DNA of 64,000 bases from JBASTI01 sp964374025 (lineage in GTDB: Bacteria > Patescibacteriota > Minisyncoccia > Spechtbacterales > HO2-43-30), in NCBI GenBank assembly GCA_964374025.1, contig CAYJWU010000002.1:1-64000 (forward strand). The letters are read 5' to 3'. Shown here in pieces: positions 9,018 through 16,660 of this stretch. A model generated the notes under the pieces. It was not told the origin of the DNA. It did no database searches and saw nothing but the letters and a program-made list of their open reading frames with translations. The position numbers and the translations under genes were made by a program. Within the stretch, counting starts at the first letter, position 1. Every line of letters starts with the position of its first letter.

Positions 9018-10009
9018 TGGTAACAAACTTTTTTACTTATTTTTAACTTCCCAAACTTATACATGTCATCTGCGCTCGAAAGCAGGCCGTGATTCGCGCC
9101 CCATTCTCCCAAGACCCCCGTGGCGTTCGCGGAGGCAAGCTGAAGCGCCTCTTCCACGCTCCTCCCTTGTATAATCGCCGAAACCAACCCGGACCCAAAC
9201 GCGTCGCCCGCGCCCGTTCTATCAAAATATACGGGCTCTTTGAGAATGCCCCCCGAATAAATATTTTTGTTATCGCAAGCGGTAAAACCATCGGGGCCTT
9301 TGGTCATCACAGCCAATCCCTTAACCCATTTGTCTAATTTTTGAAAAATCTCTTTCTCGTTTTCAAAGTGAACATCCGTAAGATACGACGCCTCTTCCTG
9401 ATTAAGTATGAGTATATCAATTTTTTCGAGGGCGGGGATCAATTCCTTGCCCAGTTTTAATTGCGCCTTACCGGGGTTCAGCGCAATCTTTATGGAATTT
9501 TTGTGCGCAAAATCAATAAGCGGGAGAAATATCTTCGCGCTTTCCCCGCCAAGATTTGTGATGTAAAACCATTTTGCGTTTTTAAGTTTATCGTATGGTA
9601 TCGGCTCGTCGCAACAAAGATGTTCGGTGGCTCCCCGATGCACAAAAATAGTTCTTGATCCTGCGGCAACCATTATAAGGGAGTAGGCAGTAGAATATTT
9701 CTTGTCCCTTATAACGAAACTCGTAGATACGCCTGCTTTTTCCAATCTTTTTATAATCGACCTTCCCCTTGAGTCTCTCCCGACCTTGCAAAGACAAGCC
9801 GCCTTCAATCCTTGATTTAAAAAGGTTATTGCCGCATTTACCGCGCTACCGCCAGTCCTAAAATAAATTTTGGGGATATCAATTTTTGAGCCTAAACTAA
9901 AACAGATCCCCTCTCCGGTTTTATATTTTTTGCCTTTATCGCGAATTCCCTCCTCGGGCTCTATAAATACATCGCGAGTCGCGGAACCGATTGTGATTAC
10001 GTCGTACAT
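9014..10009 (-). CDS. PfkB-family carbohydrate kinase
   Basis: 331 residues with the ribokinase fold. N-terminal GSATRDVF and the glycine pair in RTGGSAVNAA mark the sugar site. The C-terminal DRTGAGDAFGSGLVSA is the PfkB anion-hole signature with the catalytic Asp. The substrate cannot be read from sequence; the neighbours (transketolase halves, aldolase, epimerase) make a phosphofructokinase or ribokinase-type role plausible. The start is at 10009, overlapping the stop of the upstream transketolase gene by one base. Confidence 0.9.
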   Translation of the reverse strand: MYDVITIGSATRDVFIEPEEGIRDKGKKYKTGEGICFSLGSKIDIPKIYFRTGGSAVNAAITFLNQGLKAACLCKVGRDSRGRSIIKRLEKAGVSTSFVIRDKKYSTAYSLIMVAAGSRTIFVHRGATEHLCCDEPIPYDKLKNAKWFYITNLGGESAKIFLPLIDFAHKNSIKIALNPGKAQLKLGKELIPALEKIDILILNQEEASYLTDVHFENEKEIFQKLDKWVKGLAVMTKGPDGFTACDNKNIYSGGILKEPVYFDRTGAGDAFGSGLVSAIIQGRSVEEALQLASANATGVLGEWGANHGLLSSADDMYKFGKLKISKKVCYQ

Positions 10010-11019
10010 TATTTTCTTTTTACTGCTTTCTTAACTGCCTCTTTAATATGCGAAACTCCCATCCCAAACGCCTCGAATAACTCATCGGGGTTTCCGGATT
10101 CTCCAAATCTGTCCTGTACGCCAATAAACTCTTGGGGGACCGGATGATTTTTTGAAAGAAATTCGCAAATCGCAGAACCCATACCCCCCATCACCTGATG
10201 TTCTTCGGCGGTTATCAAACAGCCTGTTTTTTGTACGGAAGCAAGAAGTGTCCCGCCATCAAGGGGCTTTATTGTATGATTATTTATAACTTCGCATTCT
10301 ATGCCATCTTCGTCTTTGAGTTGCTTTGCCGCGATAATTGCTTTATATACCAACGGCCCGCACGCGGCGATTGTCACGTCTTTTCCCTCGATTATTACGT
10401 ATGCCTTGCCTATTTCAAATGGAGTTTTCTCCGTGGTAAATACGGGATAATCCGCCCTGCCGAAACGGATATAGCAGGGGCCTGGGCGCTCGGCTACGGC
10501 AACTGTAGCTTTCTGTGTTTCGTGAACATCCGCGGGCACAACCACCGTCATCCCGGGATGCGCGCGCATCAAAGCAATATCCTCAAGCGCTTGATGCGTT
10601 GCTCCATCCGAACCGACAGAAATCCCCGCGTGCGCGCCTGCGATCTTCACGTTTATTTCCCTTCCCGGTTCAGCTTCCCAACTATTGTAGCTTATAGTAG
10701 TCCGTATCTGCTCATTATTTCTTCCGGGAGAAAAAACCGCGTACGAAGACATAAACGCGATCTTGCCGGCCGCGGCCATGCCCGATGCGATAGTTGCCAT
10801 ACCCTGCTCCGCCACGCCAACCTCAATAAATCTCTCCGGGAACTTTTCCTGGAACCATTGGGATCTCGTTGACTCGCTCAAATCGGCGCAAAGCACAACA
10901 ACATTCGGGTATATCTTGCCCGCTTCAACTAAACCCTTGCCGTAACCATCGCGGGTTTTTACTTTTTCTATTTTGTCTTCGTCAAAAATATTGTCGCAAA
11001 GATATAATTTTTCTTTCAT
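10009..11019 (-). CDS. Transketolase, C-terminal subunit (pyrimidine-binding and C domains)
   Basis: 336 residues, equivalent to the second half of a full transketolase. VGVAEQGMATIASGMA contains the Glu that activates thiamine diphosphate, and ISVGSDGATHQALEDIALMR and RFGRADYPVF are family motifs. The C-terminal domain runs from about residue 200 (ITAEEHQVMGGMGSAI). It must pair with the N-terminal subunit at 12088-12957 to form the active site. The two halves are separated by a gene for a secreted Ig-like protein, an unusual interruption. Confidence 0.93.
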   Translation of the reverse strand: MKEKLYLCDNIFDEDKIEKVKTRDGYGKGLVEAGKIYPNVVVLCADLSESTRSQWFQEKFPERFIEVGVAEQGMATIASGMAAAGKIAFMSSYAVFSPGRNNEQIRTTISYNSWEAEPGREINVKIAGAHAGISVGSDGATHQALEDIALMRAHPGMTVVVPADVHETQKATVAVAERPGPCYIRFGRADYPVFTTEKTPFEIGKAYVIIEGKDVTIAACGPLVYKAIIAAKQLKDEDGIECEVINNHTIKPLDGGTLLASVQKTGCLITAEEHQVMGGMGSAICEFLSKNHPVPQEFIGVQDRFGESGNPDELFEAFGMGVSHIKEAVKKAVKRK

Positions 11020-11039
11020 CTTAGTTTTTTGTCTTAAAA

Positions 11040-12095
11040 TTACTCAATGGGGGAACCTTCCGCGTAAAAATCAAATTCGGTCTTATTTATAGCGAGAACC
11101 TCATTCCACTTATACCCCAAGCCGGTGAACGCCGCGGCTGTTTTTATCCATCTTTTTGTATTCCCCTCAATCCTGTACACTTTTTTGTCATCTCTGTGCC
11201 GGATTAAGCTAACATCGGGATATATCTCTAAATCTCCCGGAGATACAACCACTACATTTTCCCATTTGTTATTTTTGTATGAACGAAATATTTCCTCGTT
11301 TCGTATCCATTTTTTCAACCCGCTGTCAGTAATATAGTATACGCGCGTATCTCCCTTGGCACTTACGAGCTTTGAGCTGGCAATTCTAATCCGGAGTTCC
11401 GCCTCGGCGATCGCCTCAACAGAAACAGTAGAAAACGACTTTTCTCCGGAGAAAGACGCATTCCCTGTCTTATCTTTAGCCGCAACTCTATATCGATACA
11501 AGGTTCCGGGTTTCAAATTTTTAATCGTCTTACGGGATGTCAGCGCGAAATCATCTGTAAAGCTTGAGAGTTCTCCGTACTTCGAAGATGTCCCGTACTC
11601 TATTCTTCCCACGGCAGGTTCATTTGTGGACCAGGAAATTGTCGCGGAATTTCCTGTCCTATCAATTAAGTCAACATCGCTGATAAACGGAGCTATCACA
11701 TCAGTATTTCGCGTGGCTTCCTTTACGACAAGTTCAATGGTTTCAATATCCGCCGTTCCGTTAGAATCTTCCGCGAAAAATGTGACGGAACGGGTACCGC
11801 GCTGTGCATATTGGGGGGTCCATCGAAAAATATAGTAAATCTTGCCCACCCCCCTAAACTCCTTAAATGTGGCGCCTGGAGGCAAGATAGATAGTTTATA
11901 GGAAACAAAATCGCCATCCGGATCTTCGGCGTACACAATGAACGCGAACTCTTCTCCAACTTCGATTGTTTTATTTCCGATCGGTTCAAGGACCGGAGGA
12001 CGATTACCAGATACTTCGGCGAAAGCAAAATGGAAAAGTACAAAACTCAAACTGCACATACCCACTGAAATAAAAATTTTACAGGCGCTACTCAT
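11040..12095 (-). CDS. Secreted or anchored Ig-like/fibronectin-like surface protein
   Basis: About 351 residues. The N-terminus is a signal peptide or anchor (KIFISVGMCSLSFVLFHFAFA). Residues about 35-130 form a cadherin/Ig-like domain (PPVLEPIGNKTIEVGEEFAF, then AEDPDGDFVSYKL). A fibronectin type III-like domain follows (PGTLYRYRVAAKDKTGN). The C-terminus has two short repeats with KVYRIEGNTKRWI-type strands, a pattern often seen in CPR surface proteins. The chosen start (MSSACK) overlaps the transketolase N gene by 8 nt; an upstream ATG at 12107 adds four residues. Its role is probably adhesive or structural. Confidence 0.75.
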   Translation of the reverse strand: MSSACKIFISVGMCSLSFVLFHFAFAEVSGNRPPVLEPIGNKTIEVGEEFAFIVYAEDPDGDFVSYKLSILPPGATFKEFRGVGKIYYIFRWTPQYAQRGTRSVTFFAEDSNGTADIETIELVVKEATRNTDVIAPFISDVDLIDRTGNSATISWSTNEPAVGRIEYGTSSKYGELSSFTDDFALTSRKTIKNLKPGTLYRYRVAAKDKTGNASFSGEKSFSTVSVEAIAEAELRIRIASSKLVSAKGDTRVYYITDSGLKKWIRNEEIFRSYKNNKWENVVVVSPGDLEIYPDVSLIRHRDDKKVYRIEGNTKRWIKTAAAFTGLGYKWNEVLAINKTEFDFYAEGSPIE

Positions 12096-12957
12096 GTTCA
12101 CTTTCAATCTTTCCTCCTAGAGTTCTTAAATCTGACAGCGCTATTTTTTCTTCTTCCCCGGGTTTTGGAGTCTTCCCGTGCCATTCGAATTTGCCCTCCA
12201 TATAACTTACTCCTTTCCCCGGTATCGTATGGGCAATTATCATCACCGGCTTCTCGTATATTGCCTCGGCCTCGCGGCACGCGTCCACAACTTGCCGCAT
12301 ATTGTGGCCATCGACATCTATAACATGCCAGTTAAACGCCTCGTACTTTTCACGCAACGGCTCAAGGGGCATAATATCCTCGGTATAGCCGTCTATCTGA
12401 ATATTGTTGCGATCCATAATCGCGGTAAGGTTATGAAGTTTATTTTTGCCCGCAAACATCACGACCTCCCAAGTGTTGCCCGCGTCATGTTCGCCGTCAG
12501 ACATCATACAATACACGCGCCACTTTTTGTTATCCATCAAAGCAACTTTTGCCATGCCCGCGGCCTGCCCGAGTCCAGAGCCAAGAGGCCCCGAAGTTAC
12601 CTCAAGCCCCGGAAGCGACGGCCTGTGCGGATGACCCTGAAGACGAGTGCCTAATTTTCGCAGGGTTTTAAGTTCTTTCTTTGGGAAGTATCCCGCATGC
12701 GCTAAGACAACATATAAAATTGGGCAAATGTGGCCGTTGGAGAGGACCAGTCTATCCCTATCTTCAAAGTACGGATTCTTTGGATCGTGATTTAACACAT
12801 GAAAATACATGCAGGTCATTACATCTGCCATATCTAAAGGCCCCGCGGAATGCCCGGATCCCGCCTCAACCAGCATCTCAATAAGATCCTTGCGAATATC
12901 ATTCGCCTTTTCCTCAAGTTCTTTTAGTTTGTCGTCGTGCAACGTTAGGATTGCCAT
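12088..12957 (-). CDS. Transketolase, N-terminal subunit (pyrophosphate-binding domain)
   Basis: 289 residues. It contains AGSGHSAGPLDMADV (active-site His region), HPHRPSLPGLEVTSGPLGSG, and the thiamine diphosphate/metal motif MMSDGEHDAGNTWE...MDRNNIQ, with SDGE in place of the usual GDGE. The half-size length and separate C-terminal subunit match the split transketolase of archaea and CPR. It overlaps rpe by 13 nt, so translation is coupled. Confidence 0.94.
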   Translation of the reverse strand: MAILTLHDDKLKELEEKANDIRKDLIEMLVEAGSGHSAGPLDMADVMTCMYFHVLNHDPKNPYFEDRDRLVLSNGHICPILYVVLAHAGYFPKKELKTLRKLGTRLQGHPHRPSLPGLEVTSGPLGSGLGQAAGMAKVALMDNKKWRVYCMMSDGEHDAGNTWEVVMFAGKNKLHNLTAIMDRNNIQIDGYTEDIMPLEPLREKYEAFNWHVIDVDGHNMRQVVDACREAEAIYEKPVMIIAHTIPGKGVSYMEGKFEWHGKTPKPGEEEKIALSDLRTLGGKIESEHE

Positions 12958-13610
12958 GCGTTTTTTAATTCCTCAATCGCCACCTTAGTATCCTTGCATT
13001 CAAATATATACGACCCTGCCGCAATCACATTTGCCCCGGCGGCTATCACAAGCTTTGCGGTCGCGGGGGTCATGCCGCCATCTACTCCTATTGTAAGATA
13101 GGGGTGGGAACGGCGCAATGCTTTGATTTTTTCTAAAACGCTTGGCTTAAATTCTTGCCCGCCAAAGCCGGGGGTAACGCCAAGAACAAGTATCATATCT
13201 ATAGACTCCGCAAACGACCCGGCCTGATCGGCGGGAGTTTCGGGATTTATAGCAATGCCTACTTCCACTTTCTGATCCCTGCAAATTTTTATTATCGCGC
13301 GCGGATCCGATGTTGCTTCAATATGAAAAATAATCCGTTTTATGCCTGCGTCAATCCACTTCTCCACATACCTTTCCGGCTCCAATATCATCAAGTGCGC
13401 CTCAAAAAGCGCCTCTGACTTAAGAGACGCTAGGTCCTCTGGCCTATTCCAGGAAGTATTTGGAACAAACTTGCCGTCCATAACATCAATCTGCACCCAT
13501 TTCACGTGTGGGCTAACTCGCTCAACTTTCTCCTTGAGCTCCGTAAAATCGTTGGCGATGATGGCTGGGATAATTTCTCTATCTCTTTGTTTTCTTTCCC
13601 GTCTTAGCAT
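12945..13610 (-). CDS. rpe: Ribulose-phosphate 3-epimerase
   Basis: About 221 residues, TIM barrel. Motifs are VQIDVMDGKFVPNTSW (metal ligand and catalytic Asp), HLMI, VTPGFGGQEF and IGVDGGMTPATA. It interconverts ribulose-5-phosphate and xylulose-5-phosphate. The ATG at 13610 is preferred because AGAGGGAAAT sits just before it; an in-frame GTG lies 15 nt upstream. First gene of the carbon cluster; a TTGACTT...AAGTCAA inverted repeat lies 30-50 bp upstream. Confidence 0.95.
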   Translation of the reverse strand: MLRRERKQRDREIIPAIIANDFTELKEKVERVSPHVKWVQIDVMDGKFVPNTSWNRPEDLASLKSEALFEAHLMILEPERYVEKWIDAGIKRIIFHIEATSDPRAIIKICRDQKVEVGIAINPETPADQAGSFAESIDMILVLGVTPGFGGQEFKPSVLEKIKALRRSHPYLTIGVDGGMTPATAKLVIAAGANVIAAGSYIFECKDTKVAIEELKNAWQS

Positions 13611-13645
13611 ATTTCCCTCTACCACTTATCCACATCCGCTAGTAT

Positions 13646-13663
13646 TGACTTTTTAAGTCAATG
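13646..13663. promoter_or_regulatory. Inverted repeat upstream of rpe, possible operator
   Basis: TTGACTTTTTAAGTCAA is an almost perfect 17-bp inverted repeat lying 35-50 bp upstream of the rpe start, where a promoter should be. It could be an operator or part of a -35 element; no clear -10 box at the right distance was found. Confidence 0.35.
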
Positions 13664-13691
13664 GGAGTAAAATAAAGGTAAGATTACTACG

Positions 13692-13733
13692 AAAAAGACC
13701 CTGTTGGGGTTCCGTCCCCAACGGGGGCTTTTT
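13692..13733 (-). terminator. Rho-independent terminator after the NYN gene
   Basis: On the complementary strand GCCCCCGTTGGGG pairs with CCCCAACAGGGT and is followed by CTTTTTC. It lies just beyond the stop codon of the leftward NYN gene and separates it from rpe. Confidence 0.85.
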
Positions 13734-13736
13734 CAT

Positions 13737-14228
13737 TTAGGCTGTATTTTTATATTCTAATTTGTTCTTCAACTCCTCGAGAAAACTAATCCTTACAGTA
13801 GACTGCTGCTTGAGCAGAAAAGAGCATTTCTTACGACACGGAGCTAAAACGGTTTCTAAGGCGTTTTTATTCGCAAGAAATAAGGCGAGGCAGGAAAAAT
13901 CCCCATCGCCCGTTACCAAAACCGCCTTGCTATAGTTTTTTTCATAAAAATCACTTACAGATTGCAGTACCAGTTCAGCATCGCAATTGCCCTTTATTTC
14001 TCCGTTACCAGCTGGAATAGTCGGCTTGAATACGATTGTATATCCCCAATTCTGAAGGTCTTGGTACATTCGCGTATTTTTCGAAAGAAATCCCAAAAAC
14101 AAATATGCCTTACTAATACTGTACTTATCCTTAAGGTAAATTCTGAATCTTTTGTAGTCCAACTTCCAGCCAAGCTCCCTAATTCCTTTATAAAGGTTAA
14201 CCCCATCTATGAATGAGTAGTTTGACAT
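13737..14228 (-). CDS. NYN-domain (LabA/DUF88-like) protein, possible RNase
   Basis: 163 residues from the ATG at 14228 (MSNYSFIDGVNLYK); a longer frame extends upstream through the terminator and is unlikely. The PIN-like NYN acidic residues are visible: FIDGVNL, GNCDAELVLQSV and VTGDGDFSCLALF. Proteins of this family are predicted metal-dependent RNases. A second NYN gene lies at 49343-49855. The C-terminal part holds APCRKKCSF. No substrate can be inferred. Confidence 0.85.
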   Translation of the reverse strand: MSNYSFIDGVNLYKGIRELGWKLDYKRFRIYLKDKYSISKAYLFLGFLSKNTRMYQDLQNWGYTIVFKPTIPAGNGEIKGNCDAELVLQSVSDFYEKNYSKAVLVTGDGDFSCLALFLANKNALETVLAPCRKKCSFLLKQQSTVRISFLEELKNKLEYKNTA

Positions 14229-14230
14229 AA

Positions 14231-14275
14231 CTTCAGTATACAACAAAAAAATCCCGGGATACATACCGGGATTAA
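14231..14275 (-). terminator. Shared-sequence terminator, copy 1
   Basis: Complementary-strand hairpin AATCCCGG-TATGTAT-CCGGGATT followed by TTTTTTG, ending the gene at 14284-14856. The hairpin and 10 bp beyond it (TGTTGTATACTGAAG) recur almost identically at 16072-16116 and, in part, at 15646-15679. Confidence 0.88.
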
Positions 14276-14283
14276 GCTGACTT

Positions 14284-14856
14284 TTATCCCCATCGCTCAA
14301 GAACTATTGCCCTCGCTCTTTCAAGAACCTGATCCGCCTTCTTGATTCGGTTCCAATCGCTCTGCGTGAAATGCTCTGGCGGAAACCCTGCTTTTTCTCT
14401 GAACTCTTTACGAAGATCCTCGTCGCCTTCTTCAAGAAAGAACATCTCCAGAACATACCGAAAGTCATTCCTCTGCTGCGCGCAAAGCTTAATGTATATA
14501 TCGGCAAAGGAGGGGTCTGGCTTCTCCCCCGCCCTCTTCTGGCTAAGCGCCTTACCCCACAACCAATAACATGCCCGAGACATCACGGGAAACTCCTCTA
14601 CGTCAAAATGCAGCCTACAGAGCACTTCGTCAAATATCTCCTCGTCGCTCACATACGCAAGGGAGCGAATTATATCCGTAACGGAGCGAACTGGACCTCC
14701 TACTGGATATCCGCCAGATAGAGTTTGCAACGCCTCGTCAAAGAGCTTACTACCTCCCGTAACTCCAGACCGGAGTTCCTCTAGCCGCGGAAGTCGCCTG
14801 TAGTTGGCGGGACTTATATCGCATGCCGGAAAATTAATATCCTTTCTTTTGTCCAT
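14284..14856 (-). CDS. Orphan protein, function unknown
   Basis: 190 residues with a well-placed GGAG eight bases before ATG. Soluble and helix-rich (YRRLPRLEELRSGV, then RSLAYVSDEEIFDEVLCRLH). No recognised domain. It has its own promoter (TTTACG, 17 bp, TATACA at 14900-14928), with a 40-bp palindrome touching the -35 box, and its own terminator from the repeated family. This layout is shared with 16150-16461 and suggests an accessory cassette. Confidence 0.65.
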   Translation of the reverse strand: MDKRKDINFPACDISPANYRRLPRLEELRSGVTGGSKLFDEALQTLSGGYPVGGPVRSVTDIIRSLAYVSDEEIFDEVLCRLHFDVEEFPVMSRACYWLWGKALSQKRAGEKPDPSFADIYIKLCAQQRNDFRYVLEMFFLEEGDEDLRKEFREKAGFPPEHFTQSDWNRIKKADQVLERARAIVLERWG

Positions 14857-14899
14857 CGCTCACGCTCCTGTTTTAGAATAAAGATTGCATGCCATATAT

Positions 14900-14928
14900 T
14901 GTATACCACATGCATCCTCCGGCGTAAA
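14900..14928 (-). promoter_or_regulatory. Promoter of the orphan gene at 14284-14856
   Basis: On the complementary strand -35 TTTACG (14923-14928), 17-bp spacer, -10 TATACA (14900-14905). The -35 overlaps the edge of the CGATCG-core palindrome at 14926-14965. Confidence 0.6.
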
Positions 14929-14965
14929 TATACAAATACTCACGATCGTGAGAATTTGTATATTT
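14926..14965. repeat. CGATCG-core palindrome, site A
   Basis: 40-bp loopless palindrome with 20-bp arms and one mismatch; the left arm contains TATACAAATACTCACGA. Same family as the palindromes framing the PaaX/Cas2-like gene at 61845-62489. It overlaps the promoter of the leftward gene 14284-14856 and lies 91 bp before the rightward MOSC gene. Confidence 0.9.
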
Positions 14966-15055
14966 TTTATTATTTCACCAATAGTAGTATTTATTCAAAT
15001 TATGTGATATAAAATTGTTAATAAGATTTTGTATCTTGAGTAAAGGAGTTGTGTT

Positions 15056-15595
15056 ATGAAAGAATATGCGCTTGTTTCGGGAGTATTTGTTGGCCCAAAG
15101 GGTGTTACGCTTTCGGAGGCGAGAAACAAAATTGAGTGCATGTGGGACGGCGTAAAGGGCGACAGGCACTACGGCCGCACCAAACCCGCCGGAGCAAGAG
15201 AACCGTACGTTCCAAGGAGGACAGAGCTCCTGAATATCCGACAAGTATCTATCGTGTCGGAAGCGGAACTCGCAGAAATTGCACAGCGCATAGAGGTCCC
15301 TGAAGTAAATGGCCCTGACCTTGGCGCGAATCTCGTATTTAAAAACATTGAAGGACTCACAAAGCTACCCGGCGGGACAACCATAAAATTTCCCGGGCGC
15401 GAAACCTTGCTCTGCGTAATAGGAGAAAATACTCCCTGCGGCTTGCCCGGAAAAAACATACAGGCAAGGTATCCTGATATCCCCGGCCTCGCAAAAAAAT
15501 TTCGGGAGCAAGCAGTAGGACTGCGGGGGCTTGTGGCAGTGGTCCTGCGCCCCGGCTACATACACGAAAGCGATACAGTGGAGATCCTCCTTTAG
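15056..15595 (+). CDS. MOSC-domain protein
   Basis: 179 residues. It matches the MOSC (molybdenum cofactor sulfurase C-terminal) fold: GVKGDRHYGRT near the start, RQVSIVSEAELAEIA, LGANLVFKNIEGLTKLPGG, and the conserved Cys in IGENTPCGLPGKNI. Family members carry sulfur or bind the molybdenum cofactor; no molybdopterin genes are visible here, so the substrate is open. AAAGGAG lies 9 nt before ATG. Stand-alone rightward gene inside a run of leftward orphan genes. Confidence 0.85.
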   Translation: MKEYALVSGVFVGPKGVTLSEARNKIECMWDGVKGDRHYGRTKPAGAREPYVPRRTELLNIRQVSIVSEAELAEIAQRIEVPEVNGPDLGANLVFKNIEGLTKLPGGTTIKFPGRETLLCVIGENTPCGLPGKNIQARYPDIPGLAKKFREQAVGLRGLVAVVLRPGYIHESDTVEILL

Positions 15596-15616
15596 GTAAT
15601 CATAAAGTCCTACGAT

Positions 15617-15639
15617 AATCCGCCCAAGGCGGATTTTTC
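15617..15639 (+). terminator. Terminator of the MOSC gene
   Basis: AATCCGCC / GGCGGATT hairpin with a 3-4-nt loop followed by TTTTCTTTT, 21 nt after the MOSC stop codon. Confidence 0.85.
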
Positions 15640-15645
15640 TTTTGC

Positions 15646-15679
15646 AACAAAAAAATCCCGGGATAAATACCGGGATTAA
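15646..15679 (-). terminator. Shared-sequence terminator, copy 2
   Basis: Complementary-strand hairpin AATCCCGG-TATTTAT-CCCGGGATT followed by TTTTTTGTTG, just past the stop of 15696-15947. It differs from the copies at 14231 and 16072 by one loop base. Confidence 0.88.
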
Positions 15680-15695
15680 TTACGGATTAAAAAAA

Positions 15696-15947
15696 TTAGT
15701 ATTCCAAACTAACGCCGAGCTTTTCTGCGAGTTGTTGAATCCATTTTTCGTGACGATCTATTTTGTGGGACAACATAACCATCTCCTGGAAATAATCATT
15801 GGCCTTCTTGGCATAACCGTCAACGCCCGATTGCAAATCCGCGAAACTCTTTCGCATGTCGTCCCTGAAATATTCTAAATCTTGTTTTGTCGCAAAAACT
15901 TCTCTATTGGCTTCAACAATTTTTTGTATATCTTTATCGTCAAGCAT
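15696..15947 (-). CDS. Small coiled-coil protein, function unknown
   Basis: 83 residues, wholly helical, with LEYFRDDMRKSFADLQ and SHKIDRHEKWIQQLAEKLG. Same loose coiled-coil family as 19603-19971 and 26531-26869. Followed at once by a terminator of the shared family. No function can be assigned. Confidence 0.6.
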   Translation of the reverse strand: MLDDKDIQKIVEANREVFATKQDLEYFRDDMRKSFADLQSGVDGYAKKANDYFQEMVMLSHKIDRHEKWIQQLAEKLGVSLEY

Positions 15948-16071
15948 AGTTTACTTCCATTGTAATTCTCATACATATTGTATGTCAAATAAGCTGGCAT
16001 AACTTCTTCCCCCGCTTATCTTAGTAAGCGAACGAATATTCTCTTTCTGTATTTTTTTCTAGTAGGTATAT

Positions 16072-16116
16072 CTTCAGTATACAACAAAAAAATCCCGGGA
16101 TACATACCGGGATTAA
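16072..16116 (-). terminator. Shared-sequence terminator, copy 3
   Basis: Identical over 45 bp to the copy at 14231-14275, including the downstream TATACTGAAG. It ends the gene at 16150-16461. Confidence 0.88.
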
Positions 16117-16149
16117 TTAGCGCGAGATGATGGATGATGATGGATATTG

Positions 16150-16461
16150 TTACAAGACCCCCGCCATTCTAAACACGGCAATAGCGTCAAAACGGATATG
16201 CGCATCGCAGAAATCAAAGCTGATCTCGCCCATACCGCTCGTCTTGAAAACAAATTGCTCTCCATACAGAAATCCTCTTCCCCCGAGAATATTTGCCGCT
16301 CTGGCAACGGCCTCAACGGTTGTATAATCTGCGTTTAATCCCCCGCCTTCGCCGAACTTTTCATTGATCTCTCTTGAAAAACCTTCGCGTTTTGACAGTC
16401 CGGACGTTTTTAGAGACACAGAACAATTTGGATTCTTCCAGTCGCTTACTTCATGTGCCAT
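16150..16461 (-). CDS. Orphan protein, function unknown
   Basis: 103 residues starting MAHEVSDWKNPNCSV, with a strong GGAGG 8 nt before the ATG. Mixed alpha/beta composition with a glycine-rich middle (KFGEGGGLNADYTTVEAVA). No recognised domain. Its promoter (TTTACA, 17 bp, TATGAT) overlaps a CGATCG-core palindrome, and its terminator belongs to the shared family, as for 14284-14856. Confidence 0.65.
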   Translation of the reverse strand: MAHEVSDWKNPNCSVSLKTSGLSKREGFSREINEKFGEGGGLNADYTTVEAVARAANILGGRGFLYGEQFVFKTSGMGEISFDFCDAHIRFDAIAVFRMAGVL

Positions 16462-16507
16462 CTATCCGACCTCCTTAGCTCCTCGCCATTAAATTGGGAC
16501 TACTCAA

Positions 16508-16536
16508 ATCATAGCACAACACTGTACTTTTGTAAA
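16508..16536 (-). promoter_or_regulatory. Promoter of the orphan gene at 16150-16461
   Basis: Complementary strand: -35 TTTACA (16531-16536), 17-bp spacer, -10 TATGAT (16508-16513). The -35 box overlaps palindrome site B by two bases. Confidence 0.7.
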
Positions 16537-16572
16537 TATACAAATACTCGCGATCGTGAGTATTTGTATATT
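16535..16572. repeat. CGATCG-core palindrome, site B
   Basis: 38-bp loopless palindrome, 19-bp arms, one mismatch near the centre (CTCGCGA on the left against TCGTGAG on the right). Same family as site A and as the palindromes around 61845-62489. Confidence 0.9.
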
Positions 16573-16584
16573 GGCGAAAATAAA

Positions 16585-16640
16585 AAAATCCCGTGGTAAA
16601 TACCTACGTATAATATAAAAGCTCCAGCCGAAGCCGGAGC
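16585..16640 (-). terminator. Terminator of the membrane gene at 16661, plus a decayed shared-family copy
   Basis: At 16621-16640 the complementary strand forms GCTCCGGC-TTCG-GCTGGAGC followed by TTTTATATTATA, a good terminator. Directly beyond it (16585-16610) is a degenerate fourth copy of the shared AATCCCG...GGATTTTTTT unit. Confidence 0.75.
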
Positions 16641-16660
16641 ATTGTTGCGTAACCGTTTAT

